DNA of 64,000 nucleotides from Sphaerulina vaccinii. Taxonomy: Eukaryota; Ascomycota; Dothideomycetes; Mycosphaerellales; Mycosphaerellaceae. This document shows, one piece after another, positions 10,175 to 20,505 of this stretch. Location: the NCBI GenBank assembly GCA_022570795.1, contig JAKUDP010000007.1, forward strand, positions 1,240,001 through 1,304,000, read 5' to 3'. The translations under genes and the position numbers were made by a program. Each line of letters begins with the position of its first letter. Position 1 is the stretch's first letter. The notes below the pieces were generated by a model, which had not been told where the DNA came from, ran no database searches, and worked only from the letters and a program-made list of their open reading frames with translations.

Positions 10175-10464
10175 GGTCAACTTTAAGGTGAAGAATGGAA
10201 GGCATTCAACAGGAGAGACATGGTTAGTGGGTACAACAATTAGACGCAAAATGAAGAAGTGCACCGCGAGTGCAAAACAAAAACAATCACGCCAAGGCGA
10301 CAGGTCACACATAGGACTCGTCTCCATTGCTGAAGTCTATTAGAACTCGCTTGGGGTGATTGTCCTTGTCATTAGGCAAACATTAGCAAATATACCAACG
10401 ATTTACAGACTTATTATTGCGCAAATGACGACTGTTACAACGTTGTACTGAAGACTCGTATGTG

Positions 10465-10665
10465 TAAACTGCTTGGAGGCACGCACACAGTCTCTCTCTC
10501 TCTCTCTAAAGACCTACAACAGCCATGCAGCCTAAAGCGAGCAACGACACTGACGGCGACCACGGCATCGACCGGACCGGCAGTGTCGGCACTTGCCATA
10601 TATTGGCATCCAAAGAGTGCGATAGGTGCCGAAGCAGTCGATATATCGGCAAGCCATTGGTACTT
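10465..10665 (+). promoter_or_regulatory. SSP-2 distal upstream element
   Basis: Two conserved parts. Bases 10465-10560 resemble the orphan copy at 11920-12020 (ACAGTCTC, CAGCCATGCAGCCT, GCGAGCAACGAC). Bases 10536-10656 match, in reverse, 27895-28000 upstream of SSP-4, with roughly 80% identity by eye and an unbroken match around GGCATCGACCGGACCGGCAG. Relative to each gene the orientation and distance (about 320-460 bases before ATG) are the same. A CT microsatellite occupies 10490-10507. Confidence 0.7.
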
Positions 10666-10801
10666 GAGCAAGCTTTGCCCAAGATCTCTTCGAGTGGACC
10701 GCAGCCATGCCAGCTAGACATTATCGCCTCAATAAGCCAACCCGCAACCGCTTTTGGACTGCAAGGTAAGTGCGAACCAGTTTTCAAGCCAGCATGTAGA
10801 T

Positions 10802-10872
10802 GTATGCTTTACCTGCTAACCACCAATGGCTTACTGAGCAGCTGGCAAGCTTGCTACCGATGGTCATATAAG
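10802..10872 (+). promoter_or_regulatory. SSP-2 core promoter with TATA box
   Basis: ATGCTTTACCTGCTAACC and CAGCTGGCAAG (10840-10850) are followed by CATATAAG at 10865-10872, some 120 bases before the start codon. SSP-4 has the same order on the minus strand: a CAGCTTGCAAG-like word at 27723-27736 and CATATAAG at 27699-27706. Confidence 0.65.
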
Positions 10873-10991
10873 TGTTGCCGCTACTCTCCAAGGACTCCTC
10901 TTACCCTCCATCACACAAGAACAAACTAAGACTATTACAATCAACACAACAACGTCTCCGACAGATCATTCATTCAGTCAATCAATCAATC

Positions 10992-11714
10992 ATGAAGGTC
11001 ATCATTCCAGCCCTCCTCACACTCGGTGCAGCAACGGCTCTTCCGTCCAATCCATCTACCCTTCCTCAAGACCTGAGCACAGCTACATCTCTCAAGGATG
11101 CTCACAAGGTCGCAGGTCCAAAGATTCGGAAAGCTCTCAAAGGCCATCGCAAGGAAACAGACGACTACAGTTACCCCTATGAATCCTTCGAACTCGACAT
11201 CTTCAAGTTTCTCCAAACAGTCAACATCTCGAAAGGCGCACGATACGATGTCTTCCAAAACATCCGAAAGAACATCATCTACCCGCACCGTGAAACCATG
11301 TTTTGGCTCAAGAACGGTCGGGAGTTATCTAATACGTTCCCAAACCTTTTTGATATGGTCAACATGTTCAACTTAACCATGTTCAACTCAACAAATTCAG
11401 ACCATTCTGAGGAGCCAGAAAAAAAGTGCTGGACCGCAGAGGACTTTGCTAAGCACAAGAAGGAGGAGGAGGAGGAGAAAAAGGAAGACGAGCAGGACGA
11501 CAAGGAGTACTACGACGATCAGGTGACGGAAATACGCGAGGATATTCTTGGGAACATCGAAATGTCTGACGAGGCGCGTGAGGTCATTTTCAACCGGCTT
11601 AAGCATGATATTGTTGATCGAGAGCGCGAGGAAGATGAAAAGGAGGCTAGGGAGGAGGCTATGGAGGATGCTATGAAGCCGGAACCCCTGCCGCCACTCT
11701 GCAAGGACAAGTAG
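10992..11714 (+). CDS. SSP-2: small secreted protein with two helical repeats
   Basis: An intronless coding region of 240 residues; the start is the ATG in the same context as SSP-1, and longer upstream readings lack coding character. The signal peptide is MKVIIPALLTLGAATALP. Repeat A (66-99, core FKFLQTVNISKGARYDVF) and repeat B (177-211, core DILGNIEMSDEAREVIF) match the two SSP-1 repeats. Between them a charged linker rich in Glu/Lys (150-175) and a hydrophobic stretch with several Met and Asn (118-135) are inserted. Cys146 and Cys237 correspond to the two Cys of SSP-1, and the tail LPPLCKDK is shared. It is a tandem duplicate of SSP-1 whose middle has diverged and grown. Function unknown; likely extracellular. 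Confidence 0.8.
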   Translation: MKVIIPALLTLGAATALPSNPSTLPQDLSTATSLKDAHKVAGPKIRKALKGHRKETDDYSYPYESFELDIFKFLQTVNISKGARYDVFQNIRKNIIYPHRETMFWLKNGRELSNTFPNLFDMVNMFNLTMFNSTNSDHSEEPEKKCWTAEDFAKHKKEEEEEKKEDEQDDKEYYDDQVTEIREDILGNIEMSDEAREVIFNRLKHDIVDREREEDEKEAREEAMEDAMKPEPLPPLCKDK

Positions 11715-11718
11715 AAAG

Positions 11719-11771
11719 GTACGAGTAAATATACCAAAGTATGCTTTGCCACATAGCTAATTCGCGTTCAG
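11719..11771 (+). other. Probable 3'-UTR intron of SSP-2
   Basis: Donor GTACGA four bases after the stop codon, branch-like GCTAATT, acceptor GTTCAG; 53 nt. Position and signals match SSP-1. Confidence 0.55.
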
Positions 11772-11919
11772 ACTTGCTTTTTAATGATGCCGACCGAGCG
11801 GAACACACCTAAGCCTGACGTATACACGAGCGTCCAAACGAACACGAATATCACCACGACTGATCGGCTACAAACAATCACTGGGCGAGAAGAGGGAGGT
11901 ATCCCTTAGCGAGACATGA

Positions 11920-12030
11920 TCAGCGGACGTGGAGAGACCCACACATACAGTCTCGCTCTCTCTTGAGACCAAAGACAGCCATGCAGCCTGCTGCGAGCAA
12001 CGACATCGATGGCGACCATCTAACCTAGTG
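11920..12030 (+). repeat. Orphan copy of the SSP upstream element
   Basis: A direct repeat of 10465-10560 at about 75% identity by eye, sharing CACACA..ACAGTCTC, CTCTCTCT, CAGCCATGCAGCC and GCGAGCAACGAC. No SSP reading frame follows it; the next gene is on the other strand. It looks like the start of a third duplicate whose gene is gone. Confidence 0.65.
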
Positions 12031-12054
12031 AGAAATACTATCTCTGATGGTGAT

Positions 12055-12084
12055 TGCCGACCTTGCTGTTTCGTTCCTGCATGG
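12055..12084 (+). repeat. Short dispersed repeat, copy 2
   Basis: Matches the minus strand of 5313-5342 beside the GPI-type protein, in inverted orientation. Confidence 0.6.
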
Positions 12085-12225
12085 CTCATGAAACTCGTAA
12101 ACGGAGAGCAAAAGTCAAGTTGGAGGTAGTTTCGTTAATGAATCAATAAAGTATACATACATAGCTTGAGAACACACGTCCTCATCCATCGTCTAGACTC
12201 ATATGAGCGTACGCTATAACACCCT

Positions 12226-15200
12226 TTAAGCGCTATAAACGCACTTCAGCTTCGATTCGTAGATTTGCCCGTTGTAACAATGCCAAGGGTCCACATCGTT
12301 CAGTCGAGGCGCAGCCTCACAAGACGTGCTATACCCATCTGTGCAAGTGATGTTTCCAGGCGTATCACTATCCAGCGCAGAGTACGAACACTTCTCATGT
12401 CCTGTGAGAGAGAATTCCGTGATCTCCGTTGGATATGTTGGATTGCCAGTATAGACGGGATTGACGACTTGACCAACATCCTTGCAGGGCCAAGGATGCG
12501 GTTGTGGATCAGTCCCGGCGGAGAATGAAACGTCATACAAGGCCCAATTCTGTGTGGTGAAGAGCTGGACTTTGTCTGTTAGAGTGTAGATCGCGAGGTA
12601 GTTGGTGTATGGAGTTGCTGTTGCTGTGGGCGGAGGTTGTTGTACTGCAAGTGGGACAACGATGTCTGTTGTACCCCAGCCACACCCAACTGTTACAGCT
12701 CCGTCAGTTGCGGTGATCGTGTTGTACGCCATTGTGCGGTCATGATCGCAGCTACAGGAGATCGGTCCTGGATGAGAAGTGCTGACGCCTGAGGAAGCGG
12801 TTGCCCGGAACGATTCGCAAGAGGTTGGAGAGGGAGCATCGCTGGTTGTTGGCGGGGCCGAGAATCCAACCAAGACGGTGGAACAGTACACCTCTACATC
12901 ACCCAAATCCCCGGTCGAGGCACTTGCTGTCATTGTCTGATCGTTGTTGCAATTGCAAAGTGTGGCATACTCTGTGATCCCGGGAAGGAAGATAAATCCT
13001 GTGATGGTGGCAGTGGGCGTCGTTGTAAGGTAGCACTCGGTGATTGCCATGGACGTGCTGGTAGTCGGACCAGCTATCGAAGTCACCAGGATGGCGGCAG
13101 TTCCTGTTCCACAGTACACTCCTACATCACCCGCGTTCGCAGTAGAAAGGCTTGCCGTCATTGTTTGGTTTCCATTGCAGTCGCAGATTGTCGCATATTC
13201 CGTGATAGCGGGAGAGTAGCTCCACTTTGTACCGGTAGAGGAAGACGTCAAGCTGCACTCGGTGATGACCAGAGGTACTGAGGTCGATGCTGTTCCTACT
13301 GGCTGCGTCACGCCGTTCGAATCGACGCAATCATACGTCTCCTTCGCATCTGCTCCAGTGATGGCCGACAGTGTTGCAGTAATTCCTGTTGGGCAGGCGC
13401 ATACTCGATTTGGGTCACAAGTGGGCGTGACAATCCCATCTGATCCTTTAGAGCTACTGGTTGGCTTTAGTGAACCTCCACATGCACAAGAGGTAGGTGC
13501 GGCTGCATATGGTCGACCATCTGGCGCAGTTTCTGTCGCGAGGGTTGTAAAGGTGCAACTGGATGAAGTCGACAGGCTGCAGTCTCCGATACCTGGTACT
13601 CGAGTATTGGTGATGTTCATGAACGTTGTTGCATTGGCCGAAAGTGATGGAGTCGAGAAAGAGGTAGTCAGGTTCGTCAGGCTCATTGTTGTGGAGGCCA
13701 AAGTTGCGTTCATAGTCAAGGATGTTGCATTCAGCGACATGGTTGAGGTAGCGTTCCAACCTGTCGACGTACTGGTGCCATTTCCGAATGTTGTCGGTGG
13801 GGTGCCATCTTCTCCTTGATCGTCATCGGGACCGATATCACATGCGCCTGGAGAGGTGCAGACCGAGCATGTCTCGTTCGTCGCTGGTGGTTTGATGCAG
13901 ATAGGACCGGTAATGTTGACAGAACTTCCATCTCGCTTTGTGAGGAAATCATAATTGTCAAGCAGCTGATCAGGCATAGCCTCCCATGTATCCGAGAATA
14001 CTGGAGTCTCTTGCGCACCGGCATAGACGCGGATCACAGGCCACTGCTTGTAACAAATGTCCCCATCCGTAGGCTGAGACCCAGGAGCTGTATACTCCCA
14101 AGGATCGTACTGCAGCACGAGCTTGCCGCTAGCAGTTGTGAAAATGATCAAGTCCTTCGCGTCTCTCGTCATGCTAGGATTACCGTCCCAATCAAGCTGC
14201 TTGTATGCAATGATCTCTGGAACCACCTCTGGTATTCCTACCAAGCCTTTGAACATCAGTGCGAGATGGTCGGAGATCATCTGCACTTGGTCGCGATACT
14301 TCCATGGTCTACTCGGATCCCACCCAGCTACACCTTCTCCCGCTAGTGGCATCCGAGGAGTCATAATGATGATTTTGACGTTGTTTTGAGTATCACCAAA
14401 GTCGTGATTGTTGAAGAGTGACCCAGGCCCGGAGAATTGGTTGATGCCTGGAAAGACGGGCGTGCCATCACCTGAGAAGACGCCGTACAACACATCGTTC
14501 TCGAAGTTCTCCGTAGTCATAAACGAGTCTTTCTCATAGAAATGCGAGAGCCATGCGCCCCTTCGAGAAATGACCGCAATCGCAGTACAACCATCGAGCC
14601 AGTCGACAGCAATCGTGACAGGTCGCTTGGTGAAAGCATTCACCTTTGCAGATGACCGTCCTAATGGTGGCATGTCTATCGCGCGGAGAGGGACCAGCAT
14701 GTTCATCTCATCTGCAGCTTTGACTTGAGCTAGCATGAATGAGTTGTGATTTATGTATTCTTCCGGCCTCGGCATACTCCGCTTGAGCAGATTGATGGTT
14801 CGAGTAACAAGTTCGCGAATGGTTCTGACCAATGTGTTCGACTTGTCGGACGCTGTCGGTTCTGCATTCCGAGCTGTGATCTGATCTGGTGGGACTCCAG
14901 TCCCCAGCGTAGGAGTCTGGCCTTGTGAGAGGGTGATTGGTGATCCATAGATGGTGCCATTGACAGTAGTACAATTTGTGCAGTCCAGGTCCATTGTGGA
15001 AGGCACAGCAGTGACGCAAGTACCGCAACCACCTTGTGAACAGCCGGCAGTGAGTGTGGGCGATGCTAGAGTCGTACTTTGGGTGGAGTTCTTCGCATCA
15101 CAGCCAATCATCGTTGAAGTTGTGAGACCAGATGCCCATAGGCAGGTCGTAACATCAGCCACGAGAGGTATGCAGGTTGCATATTCAACGTAAGCAGTCT

Positions 15201-15363
15201 GCGGCGTGCACGCCTCGGTGATGACCTCCTGCTGGCGGATCTCGATGTCTTTGCTGTAGCCTGGTAGTCCCCATCCATCTGTCACTTGCCCGTTGCTGTG
15301 AGCGATCGTGAATAGCGCGATGGAGAACGCGTAGGTTGCGAGCATCATGTCTATTCGAGTCAT
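12226..15363 (-). CDS. Large secreted protein with Cys/His domain and Cys-rich repeats
   Basis: An intronless gene of 1045 residues. A signal peptide (near residues 7-25) is followed by a Cys/Thr-rich N-terminal part (45-135) and a basic linker. A globular domain spans about 200-500, whose most conserved-looking core is AVDWLDGCTAIAVISRRGAW then SHF, with Cys259 and His274 fifteen residues apart. After a Thr/Ser/Asn-rich, probably glycosylated stalk (about 530-620) come several ~60-residue modules with CDC/CNC/CSC-type Cys pairs (about 630-920), two of them sharing ITEYAT(I/L)C and QTMTAS. I do not recognise the family. The Cys-His pair suggests a thiol hydrolase or deamidase-like active site, but this is inference only. 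The modules suggest wall or surface attachment. It lies downstream of the SSP-1/SSP-2 block, on the opposite strand. Confidence 0.85.
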   Translation of the reverse strand: MTRIDMMLATYAFSIALFTIAHSNGQVTDGWGLPGYSKDIEIRQQEVITEACTPQTAYVEYATCIPLVADVTTCLWASGLTTSTMIGCDAKNSTQSTTLASPTLTAGCSQGGCGTCVTAVPSTMDLDCTNCTTVNGTIYGSPITLSQGQTPTLGTGVPPDQITARNAEPTASDKSNTLVRTIRELVTRTINLLKRSMPRPEEYINHNSFMLAQVKAADEMNMLVPLRAIDMPPLGRSSAKVNAFTKRPVTIAVDWLDGCTAIAVISRRGAWLSHFYEKDSFMTTENFENDVLYGVFSGDGTPVFPGINQFSGPGSLFNNHDFGDTQNNVKIIIMTPRMPLAGEGVAGWDPSRPWKYRDQVQMISDHLALMFKGLVGIPEVVPEIIAYKQLDWDGNPSMTRDAKDLIIFTTASGKLVLQYDPWEYTAPGSQPTDGDICYKQWPVIRVYAGAQETPVFSDTWEAMPDQLLDNYDFLTKRDGSSVNITGPICIKPPATNETCSVCTSPGACDIGPDDDQGEDGTPPTTFGNGTSTSTGWNATSTMSLNATSLTMNATLASTTMSLTNLTTSFSTPSLSANATTFMNITNTRVPGIGDCSLSTSSSCTFTTLATETAPDGRPYAAAPTSCACGGSLKPTSSSKGSDGIVTPTCDPNRVCACPTGITATLSAITGADAKETYDCVDSNGVTQPVGTASTSVPLVITECSLTSSSTGTKWSYSPAITEYATICDCNGNQTMTASLSTANAGDVGVYCGTGTAAILVTSIAGPTTSTSMAITECYLTTTPTATITGFIFLPGITEYATLCNCNNDQTMTASASTGDLGDVEVYCSTVLVGFSAPPTTSDAPSPTSCESFRATASSGVSTSHPGPISCSCDHDRTMAYNTITATDGAVTVGCGWGTTDIVVPLAVQQPPPTATATPYTNYLAIYTLTDKVQLFTTQNWALYDVSFSAGTDPQPHPWPCKDVGQVVNPVYTGNPTYPTEITEFSLTGHEKCSYSALDSDTPGNITCTDGYSTSCEAAPRLNDVDPWHCYNGQIYESKLKCVYSA

Positions 15364-15945
15364 GTTGACGTCTCATGCATTCCCGCACTTAGGCGAGTCG
15401 AAGCGTGTACCAGTAGTGCGCATGAATTGTCGAATACTTCGGGTAGCAGTCGTCCAGACAAGAAGGAAGCGAAGAACAGAGCTTGTATGTGACGAGGATG
15501 TGCTTGGTAGTGGAGGATAGAAGTCCAAGTGGTTCTGGCAAGGAGAGCGCCTTTTTGTGCTCCTCGAAGGGCATGAAGGGTCCAGACCGGTGAGCGACGT
15601 GAGCCATTAGGTTCACCACAGAGTAGCATGTGAAGCTGATGATGAAGTGAAGTGCAGTGAACCCCAGCCTAGGTGAAGTAGCAGTCTATAGTGTGCATCT
15701 CGAGGATAGCTCCTGTGGACGTGTCGAAGGGCGATATATCCAGTATACGTTATGACCTCTCTTGCTTAGTATAGCGATCGCGGTCGTGTCCGTAGCTGAA
15801 GTACAGATGAATTTCTGACTTCGGACTGTCGCCATGTCTCCTACTTGTCTGCTTGCCTTCCACCAGCAAACCTCTTCCATGTTCCTTCTCCACTAGCGAA
15901 CAAGACCAAGATGTCGCCAGTTCAGCCCCCATTTCATGCAATCCC
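15364..15945. other. Gene-free intergenic stretch
   Basis: Holds the promoter of the large secreted protein and the 3' flank of the Pof7/Hrt3-like gene. No other gene is seen. Confidence 0.5.
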
Positions 15946-17663
15946 TCAAACTCCCTCACCATAACTCCTAACCCTACTCCAATAGAATGCCTTATCATTC
16001 CTCAACTCAAACTTCCCCCAATCATCCGTCAACTTATTATAACTCCAAAAACCTTTCCAAGCCAGTTTATTATTCCTAGCAGCTTTACCCGCATGCGCAA
16101 GCCCGAGATACATTTTATACGTGTACTTCGGCACTACACCCTCCGTCTCCACCAAAACGTCACCCTCGGCTTCGACCTCTCCAGTCGCAGGATCCAAGGA
16201 TGATGAGGCGGGCCCACTAAGACGCCACCTCCCGCGAAGTGCGTCACGCATCACAGCAGATGGGACAGTCTCAACATTTGCGCGGACGTGGTGCGGATTA
16301 TTGATATTCTCTGGTGTGAGATGGTGGACGACATCAGCTGGTTCGGCGATCGTCAATAAACTTATACAACTTCCATCTCGCAAAAAGCGAAGATAACGGA
16401 AATAAGTCACGACGTGGACTGGTGCTCCCCAGGTTAAAGTGTTGCCGACATTGGCTCCGGCGCGAGTGTAGTTTACTGTTGAGATGTAGCAGCCATTGAA
16501 GCGGATTCGGGGGCGCGATTTGAACATTTGGCGGTAGGAGGAGTGGTAGGTTGATATTAGGAGGCTGTCGGTCAAAGCTGAGTAGGCGAGGGCGCGTTCT
16601 TCGGGGGTTGGTGGGAGTTGGATTTGAGATTCTTCTCCGTCGTTCTTGTTCTCGTCCGAGGTTGCGTTTTCTTGTTGGTTGATGTACGCTGCAATCACAT
16701 CACTGTTGTCGATAGGTGAACCATCCACCTCAACTGCGAAGTCGTAGTGCATTGGGGGGAAGCCATAGGGTGAGTCCATTGCCACACGTTTCCAGATGGA
16801 GTCTTCAGTCAGTACCAGATATGCCAGGCGTTTGCAGACTTGTGCTACACGTCCGAGAGAGGAAACATCATCAACTCCTAGATCGGTAAGAATGTGCGTG
16901 AGGAGCTCTTCTGGCAACTCCGCAATGGGGCATCTTTCAGGCGGCGATAGACTTGACAGAGGTTCTGGCGGCTCGATGCGTAAAGCCGAGAACTGTTCAA
17001 CGAGCTGCTTGAGCGTCGGTGGAAGTCCATCGCCGGAACTACCATGTAGGGAATGGTGATCGGTTCGAGGTACTGTGGCAGAGGCATTCGAAGGGTTCGG
17101 GTTCTGTGCTTTAGGCTTCTGAAACATGGAAGGTGGAAAGTGTTTCTTCTTGTAGGCTTCATGCACGCCATCGTCGAGCTGTTTTACTTACCTCAGCATA
17201 CATTCGTGACTACTAGGGATTGGGGAAGGCACACTTTGAAGGCTTTCCTGTAGTGTCTCATACTCTCGCTGAGATTACCCTGCGTCTCCTTCTCTACAGC
17301 ACGCTCGTAATGCTCGAGTGCTGAGCTGGGCTCTTCAAGTATGCTTCTATCAAGCTCTTGCCCCTCAACTCCCAACTTGAGCTGCTCTTCTTTGTCTGGC
17401 AGATCATGGTATGCCTTTGGATCCAGGACTTCATGGAAGCGGTCATTGCGCAGAGCTGAAGATGGATCTACTGGTGCTGTTGAAGGACCAGCCTCTCTCG
17501 ATCTCACTCTACTTGCATCGACTGAACCGGCGGCTGAAGATCCTGCCTTTGCTTGTTTATTCCTAGCGGAGACCTCATCTCGCCACTTCTGTCGGAATGC
17601 CTCCAGTTCAGCCTCCGTCTCTGGTGCTGCATCCATGCTTGGAGTTCTGTCGTTGGCGCTCAT
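15946..17663 (-). CDS. F-box protein, Pof7/Hrt3 (FBXO9) type
   Basis: Two exons, 17235..17663 and 15946..17178, separated by a 56-nt intron (GTGTGC donor, AACAG acceptor) and joined in phase 0, giving 553 residues. The N-terminal half holds a charged region and a TPR/MIT-like helical pair that runs across the splice (HYRKAFK then LDDGVHEAYKKK), which confirms the junction. The F-box begins at PIAELPEELLTHIL. The C-terminal domain, with RFNGCYISTVNYTRAG, VTYFRYLRFLRDG and a final WSYNKLTDDWGKF, is the characteristic FBXO9/Hrt3 substrate domain. These proteins are adaptors of SCF ubiquitin ligases linked to growth signalling. It is divergent from the Mtm1-like carrier with 454 bases between starts. 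Confidence 0.92.
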
Positions 17664-18117
17664 GGTGATGAGTAGAGAATGGTCCGATCTAGGTGGAAAG
17701 ATAGCAGGTGAAGTGGTATGAGGATTGTGGTCGCGGTGACAAAGAATAAATGCGGTGATGATGCCCGTTGGTAGCCGAAGCTCATCTCGCCGATGACGGG
17801 CGTGTCTGGCGATGCAAGGAAAGTTTAAGAGATGATCGAATCATCACTGACTTGTCCCGATCAGACTGTTCTATGAGAGAAGGAGGATTACTGTTTGACA
17901 CTAGCAGTCTGACAGGAATACCGCTGGGATCTGGAGTGTGGGAGGACAATATCTTTCTTCCGAATAGCTTGAAGATAAGGCGACTCGACTGGGGGGAGCT
18001 GTGAAGTATCATCACTTGCAAAGGGAGAGAAACATCAGTTTTGGTGGCAACAACATATCATCGCGCTTCTCTTCAGAGCGCAGTCATTATTCGATCACGG
18101 CGGAGACACACGACGCG

Positions 18118-19522
18118 ATGGCGGCGCGACTGCACACACAAGGCCAACGCCACGACAGAATAGGAGCAGGCGGAATGGCCAACGACAACACATCACCACA
18201 CATGCCAGCGATGCGTACGGCAGGAAACTCATCCTCAGACTCTGAGACGACTCTAAGCCAGAAGCTAATGTCCGCAGTGGTTGGCTCTGTCTTGACAAGC
18301 TTGGTTGGTGAGTACTCCCATACCTTATGAGAAGACAAGTACTGACAACTGTACAGTCACACCCCTCGACGTAGTTCGCGTGCGACTACAAGCACAGAAA
18401 AGTCCGTCTCCCACCGCAGCGCTTCCCTCCTTCCTCCAACTACCTCCCAACCTCGGTGTCACCGCCTGCTGTCGCGAGGTCTTCTGGGTACAGAACCAGT
18501 CGCAGTTCTGTGTCGCGTCGCCTGCCACCTCGACTGCATCCGCGCCCGCTCACATAGAACCCGCCGTATCTGACTGTGCAGCAGCCGAGACTCAGCGTCG
18601 TACGATAAACTCGACCTTCGATGGATTAAGAAAGATCGCGCGAAATGAAGGAGTCTGGACACTATGGCGAGGCCTCAGCCCAACACTAGCAATGGGCATA
18701 CCCGGGAATGTGATATACTTCGCAGGATACGACTGGTTACGATATAACCCGCACAGCCCACTGACGGGGACCGTAAGAGAAGACCTGATACCGCTAGTAG
18801 GAGGATCCCTGGCACGAATACTGGCTGCTGGATGTATCAGCCCAATCGAGATGCTTCGCACGAGAATGCAAGCAGTCTCGCACGATTCGAGTGCAAGAGG
18901 TGGGAAAGGCGTTATGCGCGCAACGATTGGTGGACTATCAGACATGGTACGAGAGCAGGGCATTCACACATTATGGAGAGGCATCACTTTGACATTCTGG
19001 AGAGATGTGCCCTTTTCAGCCTTCTACTGGTGGGGATACGAATGGGGTCGAAAACAGCTCGATGACATGCGGCGGAGTGCACATCACACAGGCTCCCTCG
19101 CAGCCAGAACCGGACTACAACAAAACGCCTCCCTCTCCCATACCGAACTCCTCTACGACTCCTTCATAGCCGGAGCCGGCTCAGGCGCCATAGCAGCATT
19201 CGTCACAACTCCCTTCGACGTTGGTAAGACTCGTCAACAAACGATGATGGATTCCGCCATTCCGGTCGCAGAGCGTGCATCAAGACCAGAAACTATGCTC
19301 ATGCCACGATTCCTCTACCACATCTACCGCACAGAAGGCTGGTCTGGACTTTTCAAGGGCTGGGGTGCAAGGACGTTGAAAGTCGCTCCGGCTTGTGCGA
19401 TTATGATTAGTAGTTATGAGGTTGGCAAAAAGCTGGCATTGGCGGCGAATAAGGAGAAAGCGGATCGTGAGGCGGCATGCCAGAAGACGGGAATATCTCT
19501 GCTCAACGACTTGAAATTTTGA
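18118..19522 (+). CDS. Mitochondrial carrier, Mtm1/SLC25A39 type
   Basis: Two exons, 18118..18307 and 18357..19522; the 49-nt intron has a GTGAGT donor and a GTACAG acceptor. The product is about 451 residues. Three mitochondrial-carrier repeats are seen, with signature motifs TPLDVVRVRLQ (created by the splice), SPIEMLRTRMQ and TPFDVGKTRQQ. The long insert rich in Cys, Ser and Ala after the first motif (LGVTACCREVFWVQ), which carries a Cys pair, is typical of the Mtm1/SLC25A39-40 branch, linked in other organisms to mitochondrial glutathione import and manganese superoxide dismutase activation. The start is uncertain: in-frame ATGs lie at 18001, 18118 and 18175. The inner-membrane carrier assignment is firm, the branch likely. 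Confidence 0.9.
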
Positions 19523-20505
19523 CTGCAGCGTTCAGCGTTTGAGCGGCTTAGAGCATGGAATGGAGGCCAGAGAATGGCCATGGGGCATGGGAAGGGAATG
19601 TAACAACATAAAGCTGGGCCAGGAGGCAATCCGAGTCAGCGCATCATATACTACCAGTAATGCAACAAACGAAGACGAACTGGTGCAAATGAAAAACAAG
19701 CGACCTTCGAACATTTGTACGATCCTTCGAATGTGGTCTTTTCGGTTTCCGCCTCGAGTTTGGGCATTCATGCTCCCTTCCCATCGATCACCAGCCATGC
19801 TACTTCGATTGCTATCATACTAACGAACCAACTACGGGAGACAATGGAGAAAACTATAGTCAGAAAATTGGCAGATACTGTGGTCGTTATCCAAGAAGAC
19901 CTAGATGAACACTGGAATATGTTATGCTGGCACGCTATCAAGACTAGGCAAGCAGATTGATTATGATCAGCAGTATCGGGTAGCATTCAACGTCTGTACT
20001 GAACTACATGTACTGCGTCTTGAGATCGTTCTACATATGTGCATCACTCATCAGCGAAATTAATGCAGCAGGAATACGAACTATTCTTATGCATTGAGAC
20101 GTATTTCGGACGTCCTGTGCGTGAGCAGATATTGCCCGACTGCTTGGAATGCTTGCAGAGTTCAATTAATATCGCTTGGAAAATGTTCTGTTCTCTGCCC
20201 ACGAATTTGAGAGCACAGTTTGATCAAGGACGCTTGGAGTGACATAGATGGCCAGGCATGATAGAGGGGTTTTTTCTCACTTCTTCGATCAGAGCAGAAT
20301 GACGGTGATAAGCACAGTAAAAATCACTCGAATTGTATTGCATAATTGGGTATCTTCAACTCAGTGACCACCAACCACTCAAACCATATCATACGTACCT
20401 AGTCTTTGTACGCCTCGCTCATTCGCTTGCTTTTCTCTCGTGCTTTTCGTTTCTATGCCATTGTCCATGCACCTCCGTCGTTCGCCAGTAAGAGATAGAA
20501 CCCCT
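19523..20505. other. Gene-free stretch between convergent genes
   Basis: About 980 bases with only short shadow frames; it must hold the 3' UTRs of the carrier gene and the phosphatidylserine synthase gene. A T-run (GGGGTTTTTTCTC) lies near 20265. Nothing else is seen. Confidence 0.5.

Noticed and set aside
13262..13819. A 185-codon plus-strand frame.
   Set aside because: Antisense shadow of the large secreted protein.
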